Below, in pieces: positions 11,553-22,386 of a stretch of 64,000 nt of DNA. Position numbers and translations under genes: made by a program. Source of the DNA: Raphanus sativus (lineage: Eukaryota > Streptophyta > Magnoliopsida > Brassicales > Brassicaceae); assembly GCF_000801105.2 (NCBI RefSeq), contig NC_079519.1, forward strand, positions 15,639,828 through 15,703,827. Direction: 5' to 3'. The notes beneath the pieces were generated by a model that did no database searches, had not been told where the DNA came from, and saw nothing but the letters and a program-made list of their open reading frames with translations. Position 1 is the first letter of the stretch; every line of letters begins with the position of its first letter.

Positions 11553-11573
11553 AGCTCCCCGGCAACGGCGCCA
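11553..11573 (-). other. Primer-binding site of Athila-A
   Basis: On the minus strand, TTGGCGCCGTTGCCGGGG begins about 4 bp after the LTR end. This is the Athila-type primer-binding site, usually matched to tRNA-Asp (family knowledge). It fixes the LTR boundary at 11578 and the element's orientation. Confidence 0.8.
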
Positions 11574-11577
11574 AATT

Positions 11578-12939
11578 TGATACTGCTCAAATTACCCTAT
11601 AGAGCTTACACTCTCAAATAAGAGGTTCAGCTGTAGTACTTAGGGATCGAATCACGAAGAGCTAGGGAACCAATTAAATCTAATCAATTAATCAATCCTA
11701 GGTGAATTTGGTTTTAATGATGAAATGTAAATGACAATTCCTAAAATGAGCAAGGTAGTTGCTCTAACTAACAATATGATGGTTATTTAAATAATAATGA
11801 AGAGTGCTAGACTTAGGACTTTTATTCAGGAATGAAGATTATAATATCTATAAATGCCTAACAAGTTGCTTGCATGATACTAAAGAACTCAGCCGCTTAA
11901 CTCTCAGTGATGTCTCACTGGTTAAATAATCAAGATCTCTGGCCTCAACTGTCGTATGTTGACCAGAAAAAGAGTCGATCGATATCCTTTAGAGATATCA
12001 AGCGATACACCTTTCGCAGCGCCGATCGATTCACCTGTCGGGATATCGATCGAAGGCGTCTAGATATGCCTAGGCGCGAGCCGATAATGAACACTAGGTC
12101 TCAAGGAGGACGGTTAGCTCTTCTCCAAGGAGACAACTAGTTCAAACAGATAATTCAAGATATCAAAGATCCTAATGATCTATGTTCTAGTTAGCTACTC
12201 TAGAACAAGCTTAGGGTGCAATCTATTTGATGAATATCACAACTTAGCAAATATAGTTTGGGGCTAATCCCACAAACCTATTTAAACCCTAGATCTAACA
12301 AGTAGACTACTTAGACATAGCTAAGCAATTCATAATATAAGATAGATAAAAGAATTGCATAGATAGGGAATAGAAAACAAATGGAGTTCAATCACAAATC
12401 TCTCAATGATCTCTCCAATCCCTCAAAACATAAAACTTTAGCTTTCTCTCACACTCTCTGCTTTGCCTCTCAAGACTTGTTGCTTGCTTAGACTTGTCAA
12501 AGCTTGTTGCCGTCAAAAACACTTAGCAGAAATATTTAAGCATTTCCATTAGTTAAAAACTCGTCAGGGGTAATTTCGTATTTGGTGAAGTATTGGTGAA
12601 GTAGTCGGCTAAACCATTTCGCCCTCGATATCGATTGACAACACTAGATGTGTATCGATCGATTATAATCTTCTAGTACGCGGATCTTCTCAGCTACATC
12701 GATCGACAACTCTGGATGAGTATCGATCGATTCTTATCACAATGTTGACTTCCGACTTGGTCATGAATGGTCAACTCAGGTGTATTATCTCTTGTACTCC
12801 AAAATGCTCCAAAAGCATCACTTTATCACGAAATGCTCCTGAACCTGAAAACATACCTAACAGGCTAGAAAACACATTAGTTATATAATAAAATACTACT
12901 ATACCATGGTAAGAAATGGGTGAAATACATGGTATATCA
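11578..12939 (-). mobile_element. Athila-A 5' LTR
   Basis: 1362 bp. On the minus strand it runs from TGATATACCATG to GAGCAGTATCA, a TGATA...TATCA inverted terminus. It matches the solo LTR at 15419-16713 and the Athila-B LTR at 28429-29737 throughout. It contains paired TCGATCGA palindromes at about 11974-12044 and 12656-12723. The right flank is CCGGG plus a GC-rich minisatellite scrap. Confidence 0.9.
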
Positions 12940-13011
12940 CCGGGCGCTCAGACCCGCGTCCTGGGCGCCGGGCGTGCAGTCGGACGTCTTGTTTCTGCAC
13001 GCCGGGCGCCA
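12940..13011 (-). repeat. GC-rich minisatellite scrap flanking Athila-A, inverted copy
   Basis: The reverse complement of these 72 bases matches 15345-15418 with few changes, including the base at which an Athila LTR begins. It belongs to the Tat-A LTR minisatellite (14950-16979) but lies in the opposite orientation. Confidence 0.8.
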
Positions 13012-13199
13012 TCGCTGGATTTCCGAGACCTCTTCTTAGTTCCCTTAGGACATCAAAGACAAAACACAAATCAAAGGTTAGGTCAACATTTTATTTGCAA
13101 ACCTCAAGCAAATCTAAGTTAACCAATACCAAAACTTGCCATGAGACCCAGCCGGATGTGTGATGACCTGCCCTAACCCAACAGCCTAGAATCAAACAT
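13012..13199 (-). other. Remnant of reverse Tekay-like element leader
   Basis: Between the minisatellite scrap and the tRNA-Met primer-binding site. By position this is the untranslated leader of the minus-strand element whose 5' LTR is 13214-14949. No frame is supported; gag and everything downstream are missing. Confidence 0.4.
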
Positions 13200-13211
13200 G
13201 CTCTGATACCA
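13200..13211 (-). other. Primer-binding site (initiator tRNA-Met type)
   Basis: TGGTATCAGAGC on the minus strand, the standard plant Ty3/gypsy primer-binding site complementary to initiator tRNA-Met. It adjoins the LTR starting about 13214. Confidence 0.8.
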
Positions 13212-13213
13212 AC

Positions 13214-14949
13214 TCGTAAGACCCAAACCTGGATTCCTTGATCCAACCAGTCCGCGGCCTTACCTAAGAGTCTAAGTGTACTTCAGCCGGTTAAGGTCCA
13301 ATCTTTACTTAGTCATTTTTCAAGCAATTGAGGTTCATGCAATAATAAAAACAATGCGGAAGCTTAAGGCAAACATCATATTATATATATATATGTCAAA
13401 TGTGATCCATACAAAGTTTTCAAATCAATCAGTTGCCCAATAGGCTATTATAAATCCAATGTATCCAACAATCCCTACATCACACATCCCACACGGCCAA
13501 GGTCTTCATGGCTCCTTAGCCTTACCACGATCCCTGTCAGGACCTGAAACCAAAACCCACAACACATATGCATAAGAATCACAATCCGATATCCTAGCAA
13601 TCAACATCCTAAGCATGGTTTGGACACTTAGCCTAATTCTGGCCAAAAGTGACCCTTTCTGATACTTGTCCAAAAACTAAATAAAATTCAAGATAATTCA
13701 TGATAATTCATGACTAAGAGAATGGTCAAGTCGGATTTCTCAGAACTGGCCTCGATCATACAGATCTCACCCATGAACAGCCCATATGGCTATAACTGAC
13801 TACCTCTAAATCAATGATATAAATCGGTTCTATCACTTTGATAAATCATTATCAATCCCTATTAAGAGATATTTGACGCCCAATCCCAATAACTCCCTCA
13901 GGAACCATGAGATCGGTCCACACATGCCCAACCAAGGCCATGGAGAGATTACTCTGATCTATCCAAGGCTTGGAGGCGTGACCATGAGTTTGAACCCACA
14001 GAACACTTCAGAATATAGTAGAGAAGGGATATATTAACAGGAAAAGAGTAATAGATGCAACCATCCACACATGGATCAAACGGCCTGACCATCCGGATGA
14101 ATGGCCTTAGGCGGTTTGCACTTGGTTTGCATCCTGTACCTTAGGTGTGTGCCCGGAAGTTCCCAAACTCTTCTCCGCAGCCTTCTCCTTCCCTCTAGTA
14201 TCCATTTCCGATCAAGTCTCCTTTGCCCACGGCTAGAACCCACCGGAATCACCAAGTCTTCACACGGACTGCCTTGCGGCCAACTCTTCTCTTTTCTCTC
14301 TTTGATTCTGTAAAGAATTGGGCAGAGTTTCCCCTTCTGTTTCTGACGGTTTCTGTCGACAGAGAAGACCTATATTTATACGAGAAGGGCTTGCCAACTA
14401 TTCTTGGGCGATCAGATGCAATGATTGGCCGATTGGCCAACAGTTACACCTTTTCGGCCAAACCGTCCAACCGCTCCTCAACTGCTCTTCTCTGCGTTTG
14501 GGCTGATCGATCTCTGGCCCAATAGATTGCCCACATGCATAGCTTAGTTGCAAAAGAATCACAGACCCATCGGACCCCCATGACCACCATCTGGACCATA
14601 ACCACCACACATGGTCCGCAATGACCGGCCAAGACTCCAACACTCCTAGCTGCCTGAGCTGAGTGAGCTACTCCTCCAGCTCTAGTGAGCTAGCTCAGAC
14701 TGTGTGAACTCCCTCCCAGCTCTACCTAGCTGGTTGAGCTGCCTCCGAACCTTGTCCAACTTCTGGACCACTCGTCCAGCTCTCTTTAGCTCCTTTCTTT
14801 CTTATTATGGTCAAGTCTCAGCCATCTGATGCACTTAACCTTCTGTTTGGACCATGATACACTTGCCTTTAGATCATATGACCTGGCCAGTTCATCTCCT
14901 CGTACCATGGCCCATCCTGATGGCCTTATGTAGAACTAGGGACATGACA
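13214..14949 (-). mobile_element. 5' LTR of a reverse Tekay-like Ty3/gypsy element
   Basis: About 1.74 kb, read on the minus strand from TGTCATGTCCCTAG at 14949 to a GGGTCTTACGA end (expected TTACA) beside the primer-binding site. A minus-strand TATAAATA at 14373-14380 lies roughly 570 bp into it. The GGGTCTTAC terminus resembles the inverted TGTAAnACCC ends of the other Tekay-type LTRs here, but the interior is a different family. Its internal region is almost wholly absent. Confidence 0.65.
14373..14380 (-). promoter_or_regulatory. TATA box of the reverse Tekay-like LTR
   Basis: TATAAATA on the minus strand, about 570 bp after the LTR start, a normal position for a U3/R border. It agrees with the orientation given by the primer-binding site. 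Confidence 0.5.
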
Positions 14950-15418
14950 ATGTCCGTCTGCACGCCCGGCGCCCAGGATGTGAGCCTGGGCGCCCGGCGC
15001 CCAGGACGCGAGTCTGGGCGCCCGACGTGCAGAATCGGGATGTCCGTCTGGACGCCCGGAGCCCAGACGTAAGTCTGGGCGCCAAGCGAACAGAAACGAA
15101 GTCTGGGCGCCTGGCGCACAGAAACAGGACATCCGTCTGCACGCCCGGTGCCCAGGACGCGAGTCTAGGTGCCCGGCATGCAGAATCGGGACGTCTGTCT
15201 GGACGCCCGGTGCCCAGTACGTGAGTCTGGGCGCCCAGCGCCCAGGACGCGAGTCTGAGCGCCCGCCGAGCAGAAACGGGACGTCCATCAGCAGGCACGG
15301 TGCCCAGGATGTGAGTCTGGGCGCACGGCGCCCAGGACGTGGGTCTGGGCGCCCGGCGTGCAGAAACGGGACGTCCGACTGCACCCCCGGCGCTCAGGAC
15401 GCGGGTCTGAGCGCCCGG
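14950..15418 (-). repeat. GC-rich minisatellite of the Tat-A LTR, left part
   Basis: Degenerate tandem array of roughly 28-34-bp monomers of two kinds, both with a GGGCGCCCGGCG core: one continues CCCAGGACGTGAGTCT, the other TGCAGAAACGGGACGTCC. All apparent reading frames here are repeats of the same peptide and are not genes. The array resumes at 16714 after the solo LTR. Confidence 0.85.
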
Positions 15419-16713
15419 TGATATACCATGGATTTTACCCGTTTTCTACCATGGTATACTAGTGTTATTATATATTTAATCTGTTTTCTAGCCTGTTAGG
15501 TATGTTTTCAGGTTCAGGAGCGTTTCATGATAAAGTGATGTTTTTGGAGCATTTTGGAGTGTAAGAGATGATACACCCGAGTTGACCATTCAAGACCAAG
15601 TCGGAAGTCAACATTGCGATAAGAATCGATCGATACTCATCCAGAGTTGTCGATCGATGTAGCTGAGAAGATCCGCGTAATAGAAGATTACAATCGATCG
15701 ATACACAACTAGTGTTGTCGATCGATATCGAGGACGAAATGGTCTAGCCGACTACTTCACCAAGACTTCACCAAATTACGAGATTGCCCCTGACGAGTTT
15801 TTAACCTAATGGAAATGCTTAAATATTCCTGCTAAGTGTTTTTGACGGCAATCTTCGAAAGAAGCAAGCTTTGAAGAGTCTAAGCAGAGTGTGAGAGAGA
15901 GACTAGAGTTTTACTTGTTTTGAGAGATTGGAGAGATTTGTTACCTCCTTTTGTATTTCTACTTCATTCTATCTATGCAATTCTTTCATCTATCTATGGT
16001 TATATAATTGCTTAGCTATGTCTGAGTAGTCTACTTGTTAGATCTAGGGTTTAAATAGGTTTTGTGGGATTAGCCCCAAACTATAATTGCTAAGTTGTGA
16101 TATTCATCAAATAGATTGCACCCTAAGCTTGTTCTAGAGTAGCTAACTAGAATATAGATCACTAGGATCTTTGATATCTTGAATTATCTGTTTGAACTAG
16201 TATGTCAGCTCGCGCCTAGGCATATCTAGAAGCCGTCGATCGATATCCCGACAGGTGAATCGATCGCCGAGCGAAAGGTGTATCGATCGATATCTCTAAA
16301 GGATATCGATCGACTCTTTCTCTGTGTCAACATACGACAGTTGAGGCCAGATATCTAGATTATTTAACCAGTGAGACATCACTGAGAGTTAAGTGACTGA
16401 GTTCTATAGTATCATGCAAACAACTTGTTAGGCATTTATAAACATTATAATCTCCATTGCTGAATAAAAGCCATAAGTCTATCACTCTTTATTTCATTTA
16501 AACACCCCATCATATTGATTAGTTAGAGCAACTACCTTGCTCATTTTAGGAATTGCTATTTTCATTTCTATCTCTAAAACCAACTTCACCTAGGATTGAT
16601 TAGTAGATTATATTTAATTGGTTCCCTAGCTCCTCGTGATTCGATCCCTAAGTACTACAGTTGTACCTCTTATTTGAGAGAGTAAGCTCTACTGGGTAAT
16701 TTGAGCACTATCA
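15419..16713 (+). mobile_element. Athila solo LTR inserted in the minisatellite
   Basis: A complete 1295-bp LTR, TGATATACCATGG to GAGCACTATCA, in plus orientation with minisatellite on both sides and no primer-binding site, gag or polypurine tract. The flanking pentamers are CCCGG (15414-15418) and CCCAG (16714-16718), a near-perfect target duplication. A solo LTR arises by recombination between the two LTRs of a full element. It carries eight TCGATCGA or near-matching palindromes, four of them within about 75 bp at 16233-16310. Confidence 0.9.
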
Positions 16714-16979
16714 CCCAGCGTGCAGAAATGGGACGTCCGTCTGGACGCCCGGCGCCCAGAACGTGATTCTGGGCGCCGGTCTGGGCGCCCGGCGTGCAGA
16801 AACGGTACTTCTGTTTGGACGCCCGGCGCCAGAATGCGAGTCTGGGCCCCCTGCGCCCAGGATGTGAGTCTGGGCACCCGGCGTGCAGAAAGGGACGTCC
16901 GTCTGGACGCCCGGCGCCCTGGATGTGAGTCGGGGCGCCCGGCGTGCAGAATCGGGACGTCCGTCTGGGCGCTCGGCGC
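16714..16979 (-). repeat. GC-rich minisatellite of the Tat-A LTR, right part
   Basis: Same two-monomer array as 14950-15418, continuing after the solo LTR. It stops at 16979, 129 bp before the LTR edge at 17108. Confidence 0.85.
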
Positions 16980-17108
16980 TTAAAGCTATGTCGTGGTCGT
17001 GCTTGTTTTGTTTTTGTTTTTCCTTTCAGTGATTGTTTTGCGTAAAGTCCGTAGATAAGAAATAATCTTAGACGTTGATTTTTGAGATAACCGTTTTTGA
17101 CCCCAACA
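16980..17108 (-). mobile_element. Tat-A LTR, U3 edge
   Basis: On the minus strand it begins TGTTGGGGTCAAAAACGG at 17108, as the Tat-D and Tat-B LTRs do. The Pyr-rich TTTTGTTTTTGTTTTTCC stretch next to the array has a counterpart at 41247-41290 in the Tat-B LTR. The rest of this LTR, beyond the array at 14950, is replaced by the Tekay-like LTR. Confidence 0.75.
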
Positions 17109-17305
17109 GTTAGCCCCCAGCCCGTAAGGCTCGGAGATGATTTTGCGGGCGGAATATATGAGTTGAAAATCGAAACTTTTGGCTAAGAGTGTTTTATTGC
17201 GGAAATCCATGTCATCCTCATCTTCCTATAAGTGCTCATCACTTCTTATTCTCCTCACACTTTTTTCTTTGAACCTCTCCCCCCTTTGAATTCTCCAAGC
17301 AAAAA
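17109..17305 (+). promoter_or_regulatory. Tat-A polypurine tract and antisense-ORF promoter/leader
   Basis: Minus strand CTGGGGGCTAAC beside the LTR is the polypurine tract. On the plus strand a TATAAG at 17227-17232 lies 119 bp from the LTR edge and 79 bp before the ATG at 17306, followed by a pyrimidine-rich leader. Tat-B has the same layout (TATAAAG at 34449, 124 bp from its LTR). This suggests a dedicated promoter for the antisense ORF (inference). Confidence 0.55.
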
Positions 17306-18068
17306 ATGCCTCCTTCCCAACCTGAAAAGAAACATTCCGACATCGAGATGGGCGCAGCCAGCAAGGCCTCGCCGGCTTCGACTGTTCCGGACGCCACGCA
17401 GTCATTCGTTGACGGGTTCCGTTGTTTCAAGGACAAGTTGTCGCGTCGCAATGCCGAGAAGCGGGCCCGAGCCGAAGCAACTAGTGTTCCTTCTTCACTG
17501 GTGCCCCCGTCCCAAGCACCTGGGTCTGAAATTCTGCGCAACACTCCCTTCCCATGGAAAGAGCCGTTGTCCCCGAGCAGAATCTCGACGTCCAAGCTCG
17601 TCCCTCCGTTTCCTCTACCGCTCTGATTGTGATCTCTGGTCAGGAAGATGCGGTGGAGTCTATTCCCCCTCCTTCGGACAAGAAAGAGATCGTTTTGGGA
17701 CTCCTCGCACCTAGTGTCGCACCGCTACCTAAGGGACGCACGAGGGCTGGTCCCGCGACTGGGTCGGCGAAGATGAAGAGGTGCGCTAAGAGCGAAGAGG
17801 GCGAGCCTTCGGGATTGTTATCGCAGCATCGTTCAAAGGTTTGCTCATGGTTTATCCACAATATCTTTTTTCTTTTCTTACCCTCTCTTCGTGGACAGTT
17901 CGTGTCGTTGATCGATGGGATGCTCGGTGACTGCGGGTCAGAAGTCGCGAGCCTGTCGAAGGAGTTGGAGTCGTCGCAGGAGGCTTTGAAGGGTACTGAG
18001 GCTGTGTTACAAACCATCGAGAATACCCATGTGCCGCCAGACGTCTCAGTTCGAAGTTCGAATCGGCG
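17306..18068 (+). pseudogene. Tat-A antisense ORF, 5' part, cut by the assembly gap
   Basis: Starts at ATG 17306 (MPPSQPEKKHSDIEMG), antisense to the element's gag-pol direction. The frame runs to about 17560, shifts, and continues (ALIVISGQEDAVESIPPP...) to the gap. A candidate 60-bp intron, GT at 17839 to AG at 17898, would join QHRSK to FVSLIDGMLGDCGSEV in frame; the frame is also open through it. The last part (SLSKELESSQEALKGTEAVLQTIEN) looks coiled coil, like the C-terminal part of the Tat-B antisense product. Tat-lineage elements are known to carry antisense extra ORFs between pol and the 3' LTR. The end is unknown because of the Ns. Confidence 0.55.
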
Positions 18069-18168
18069 NNNNNNNNNNNNNNNNNNNNNNNNNNNNNNNN
18101 NNNNNNNNNNNNNNNNNNNNNNNNNNNNNNNNNNNNNNNNNNNNNNNNNNNNNNNNNNNNNNNNNNNN
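18069..18168. other. Assembly gap, 100 N
   Basis: Exactly 100 Ns, a conventional placeholder for a gap of unknown length. The two sides belong to different elements (Tat-A left, Tekay integrase right), so the true distance and even the adjacency are uncertain. Confidence 1.
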
Positions 18169-18552
18169 ATCATCAGGAAGGTCGGTGAGGTAGCTTATCG
18201 ATTGGATCTACCAGAGGATATGCATCTACATCCGGTGTTCCATGTTTCCATGCTTCGGAGACATATACAAGATCAAAGTACTGTTGAGACTGAGAGAATT
18301 GAGGAGCTAAGGACGAATCGCACCTATCAAGAAGGACCAATCCGAGTGAGAAAGACGTATACGAAGCTGAAGAATCGTGAGATTCCTCAAGTACAAGTAT
18401 TCTGGAAGACAAAACAAGATTCATCTCACTTGAGGATGAAGCAAGATTTAAGGCTAATCACCCGGAGTTTTTCCGAGAGGATGTTGTGATGGAGGAAGGA
18501 GGCCCCTCAGATCCTTAGAATTCAAGGACAAATTCTATTAAGGTGGGGAGAA
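18169..18552 (+). pseudogene. Tekay integrase C-terminus/chromodomain, copy 1
   Basis: Begins at the gap with IIRKVGEVAYRLDLPEDM and HPVFHVSMLRRH, the conserved end of chromovirus integrase, then IPQVQVFW, the start of the chromodomain. It duplicates 23251-23640, but several G residues are missing (tandem G runs are shorter by one or two), so the chromodomain frame is lost after PQVQVFW. It ends at the polypurine tract AAGGTGGGGAGAA beside the LTR at 18553. The missing Gs may be sequencing errors at a contig end. Confidence 0.75.
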
Positions 18553-21101
18553 TGTAGAAACCCATAAAAAAAGTTGTTGAAGTAAAGTTTTTGGGATTCA
18601 ATGTATGATGAGAAATGTTAAGCTTTTATCAAATAAAACTTGGCATTATTCACAGAATTTGGAAGATTGATCGAGCATCTGTTTTGAGGTCGAGCCGCGG
18701 GCGAGAAGGATCGATCAGGAAGTTTTGAAGTACAAGTGGGCGAAGAGTTGATCGTGGGAGAACATGAGTCGAGTAATCTTCTCGACCATACTAAGACAAT
18801 ATTTTAGATTGATCAGACGGATGTTTTGGGAGCATAAAATTTTGGAAGCACGACGTTTTAGAAGCACGACGCTTTTGAAGGCCGACGTTTCTTAACCACG
18901 AACCCTAATTTCGGTATTATCAAATTTTTCGACTAAGACGGAGGCTCGGGAAATATTTTTCGTCAATGTCAGGATTCTTATGGAGATCACTAAAAATATT
19001 CAGCGCATCAGAACGGGCGTAGAAAATTAATACAGGATTGATCGCGGTCGAAATTCACCGAAAGGGTCGAAATCAGTCGATTGGACCGAGAAGCTAGAGG
19101 TGGCTTGATCTATGAGTCAAGGACGTGGTGTCAACTGCCTGGAATGGTGTGGCAAGGGAAGCAGGAGGTGTTGGACTTCAGATGATCACCACATGCGGAG
19201 TGACACCCAGAAGCACAAGGTGCCGCTCAACCTGCGATCGAAGCATGCTGATCGACATGTATGCGCTGTGGTGTCGAATTGGATAAAGTCTGGACGAGGA
19301 TCAGACATGTGGAAGGTCTGGCGTCACCTTGCATGACACCCTGGTTTCAGCCAGACATGTGGAGCACGAGGTGTCGCCGCGCATGCGTCCGGAGCCATGC
19401 GAAGCGACACACGGGCTGCCACACGGCTTGTTTCTGATTGGTTGGTGCATACTATAAATACCCCATGACCCCTGCTCATTTCAAACCATTCATACCAGTT
19501 CAAATCATTGAAAAAACGTGAGAGAGAAAGCTAGAAAGAGAAAGTTCGAGTTTCGATCATTTTCGAGTCTTTTTCGGCAGTTTTTGAGAGTTATCGAGAA
19601 TAGTTACTCTGCCCGATTTGAGTCAGCATCTATAGAAGCTCTGCTTGATTGAAGATCAGTCCAGACGTGGGTCTACTTGTGAAGGTCAGGAAGAAAGGGT
19701 TCGGATCGCAGAAGACGGGTTTGGGGTCAAGGGCACGGTCAACCGAAAAACAGTGAGTTATAATCAACTGTTTGCTGAGTTTTTTCATGCAGGTTCCCGT
19801 TACTTGGAAGTTGGATCATGGCAGGAGGCCGGGTCTAACTGAGTAACGGTTTGATTAGTTTATAGTTGATATTAATTGGTTGATAGCATGCTTAGTTATT
19901 GCTTCAGAATCGTAGTAGCATGCTAATGGTTAGGTTGATTGGTTAGTTAGCCAATGCTGAATGCTTAGATGATATCGCTAGGTCGTGGATAGTTATATAT
20001 TCTGGAATTAGTCTTTATGCTAGGTTCTGGAATATGTTTAATTGTGGTTGTTGTGATTATTGCTTGGAACCTCGGTTATATTACCGGGTTTGGTATTGTT
20101 TATATATTGGCCGACAGCATTGTGTAACCCACATTGCTAGGCATATTAGGGGTGAGTTAGTGTTCCTTCAGACCTCGTACCCGGCGGGTTTAAGGAAACC
20201 CCTTATTCGCTGGATCGGGAAGACTCAGAGAGACGGGGTCATGGCCTAGGGCTGAATTATTACACGACGGTGTAATGTGGCAGTGACCCGAAGGACAGTG
20301 GGCTGTCGCACGGTGATCCGAATGACTCTGGGCCGCCGTCGGTTGAAAGTTCCTTCTTCTGGCCCTTGTGGTAGGAAGATAGGATATTGCCGATAGTGAA
20401 GGAGGAACCTAACATCACCAGGGCCCGAGTTAGATATATATTATATAGTGTAAAGGGATTGGTAAACCCTGGTTATGTTTTATCGACTATCTTATAGTAT
20501 CGATAATTTACTCGTATTATTTTCTGCTGCAGATTTCTGATTTGCTTATATGATTATTATTATTATTCTTATCATTGGATTGTGCTATTAGGTTAACCTT
20601 TGCTTTAGATTGTTTGGGGTGGGATAGCGAGGGGTTGTATTTGTTAGTTTGGGATTTTAACTCACTGAGTAATGCTAGATTACTCACCCTCACTCGTTAT
20701 TGTTTTCAGGTGACCAGTAGTGCGTGTAGAGGAAGCGGGAAGTTAGGCCGGCTAGTGTAGATTTGCATCTCTTTTTTGCTTAAGACGTTTTCAGACTATA
20801 AAATAAATAAATCGAAGTTTTGTGCAAATGGCTTGTTGTATCTGATATTAGCTTGTCCAAGCAAACACGACGTCAGACTCGGGTACTGGTTGAAAAGCCT
20901 TAGGTCTTAATCTGACGGGACGTGTTAGTGGGCGAACTGGCCTAATCACAAATTGCACTCTTTGTGATCAAGGCTGAATCGTTCCTAACCCGTCATGTAG
21001 CGCTTCTGATCCTTGGTAGAAAGTTGGTCCGTCGGTCATGTTCTTGTTTGATTGTTTGCCGGTGGTTCGACCTATACCTAAAACGGTTCGGAGGTGTTAC
21101 A
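18553..21101 (+). mobile_element. Tekay-type LTR, copy 1 (3' LTR)
   Basis: 2549 bp, TGTAGAAACCC to GGTGTTACA, preceded by a polypurine tract. Nearly identical to 23641-26264 apart from small indels and a ~70-bp segment (25890-25965 in copy 2) that is absent here near 20802. The TATA box is at 19453-19460. It is followed by GTCGTTGTGGATAT, the Athila protease sequence into which the element inserted. Frames inside the LTR are not genes. Confidence 0.9.
19453..19460 (+). promoter_or_regulatory. TATA box of Tekay LTR copy 1
   Basis: TATAAATA followed by CCCC, 900 bp into the LTR. Copy 2 has it at 24545-24552 and the reverse LTR at 2093-2100. Confidence 0.65.
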
Positions 21102-21431
21102 GTCGTTGTGGATATCTGGATCTATCATAGTCAAGCACATCATGTTGGTGCTCAAGTCACATACAGCTCCTACTGTAGCCAGAAATGCTCTTCCAAGTAG
21201 AAGGGAAGAGTTCCAATTTAACTTGATATCCAGGACATGAAAATCCACAGGGACAATGGCATTACCAATCTGCACTTCCAGGTCTCTGATCAAGCCTCCT
21301 TAATTTTTCTGAGTGTAGTCCACAAATGTGAAGATCTCTGGTGAAAGCTCTACTTTCAGACCCAGATGGTCTGCCATAACATTTGGTAAAAATGCTGACT
21401 GAAGAACCAGTGTCATAGAGTGCATGAGGAA
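21102..21431 (-). pseudogene. Athila-B protease fragment, duplicated copy
   Basis: Minus-strand frame MIRDLEVQIGNAIVPVDF...LNWNSSLLLGRAFLATVG is the middle of an Athila protease and duplicates 26265-26591 almost exactly. It stops abruptly at 21431, where Tekay RT sequence begins; the junction shares GAGGA(A). Confidence 0.8.
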
Positions 21432-22386
21432 TGGCCTCGACCTACAACTGTGACGGAAGTGAGGAGTTTTCTCGGACTCGCGGGTTATTATCGGAAGTTT
21501 GTTAAGGACTTTTCCTCCATTGCAAAGCCCTTAACTAAACTGACCGGTAAAGAAGTTCCTTTCTCTATGGGTGGAAGAAACGGAGAAGGCATTCAAGAAG
21601 TTGAAGGAAGCTCTAATGACCGCACCTGTGTTAGCTTTGCCTGAGCAAGGTAAACCTTATACAGTGTACACAGATGCTTCACGAGTTTGGTTAGGTTGTG
21701 TTCTGATGCAAGATAGGAGAGTCATTGCGTATGCTTCACGACAACTGCGGAAGCATGAAGATAACTACACTACACATGACCTGGAGTTGGCGGCGGTGGT
21801 ATTCGCTTTGCGAATTTGGAGATCGTACTTGTATGGAGAAGAATTGGAGGTATACACAGACCACCAAAGTCTTAAATACCTCTTCACTCAGCCAGATCTC
21901 AACCTGCGCCAACGTAGATTGATGGAGTTTGTGGCTGACTACGACTTAAAGATTTGCTACCATCTTGGTAAAGCGAATGTTGTTGCAGATGCCTTAAGTC
22001 GAAGAAAGTTGGATGCTGATATGGAAAAAGAAGTGGAGCTGTTGAATCAAGAGCTGAAGCAAGTGAAGTTGGTTGCTTTGGAAGGTCAGACAAGTGAACC
22101 ATTGGGATTACAAGCAGTGAACCAGGCCAGCTTGGTTCAGAAGATTCGAGAGGAGCAACTTATAGATGAGAAGTTACAGAAGATTTCTGAAGAGCTCAGA
22201 GGACAAGCCAGACCAAATAGTGCTGGATACTACTTGGCGGAGGATGAAACCTTGCTTATTAATGGAAGGATCACGGTTCCTAAGGGGCAAGGGCAGAGAG
22301 ATGAGATACTAAGGATGGCACACCATTCCTTACTTAGTATCCATCCTGGAAGTTCGAAGATGTACCGAGACGTGAGGAGATATTAA
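21426..22386 (+). pseudogene. Tekay RT C-terminus and RNase H
   Basis: Starts inside RT at [20 protein letters not shown] (connection region); the polymerase core, protease and gag are absent. A 1-nt frameshift near 21565 separates VPFS from the RNase H frame. RNase H motifs: [15 protein letters not shown] (first Asp), [15 protein letters not shown] (Glu), [12 protein letters not shown] (Asp) and [12 protein letters not shown] (last Asp). RNase H degrades template RNA during reverse transcription. The integrase zinc-finger start [18 protein letters not shown] follows at about 22320, then a TAA at 22384. It is truncated at the 5' end by the tandem-duplication junction. Confidence 0.85.

Noticed and set aside
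14892..16983. Long frames on both strands in the GC-rich block
   Set aside because: Translations are only the minisatellite read over and over (GAQDVSLGARRPG and similar); a GC-rich tandem array gives stop-free frames by composition.
20034..20760. Repeated plus-strand frames also seen at 25074-25340
   Set aside because: Part of the two Tekay LTR copies; identical because the LTR is duplicated, not because of a gene.
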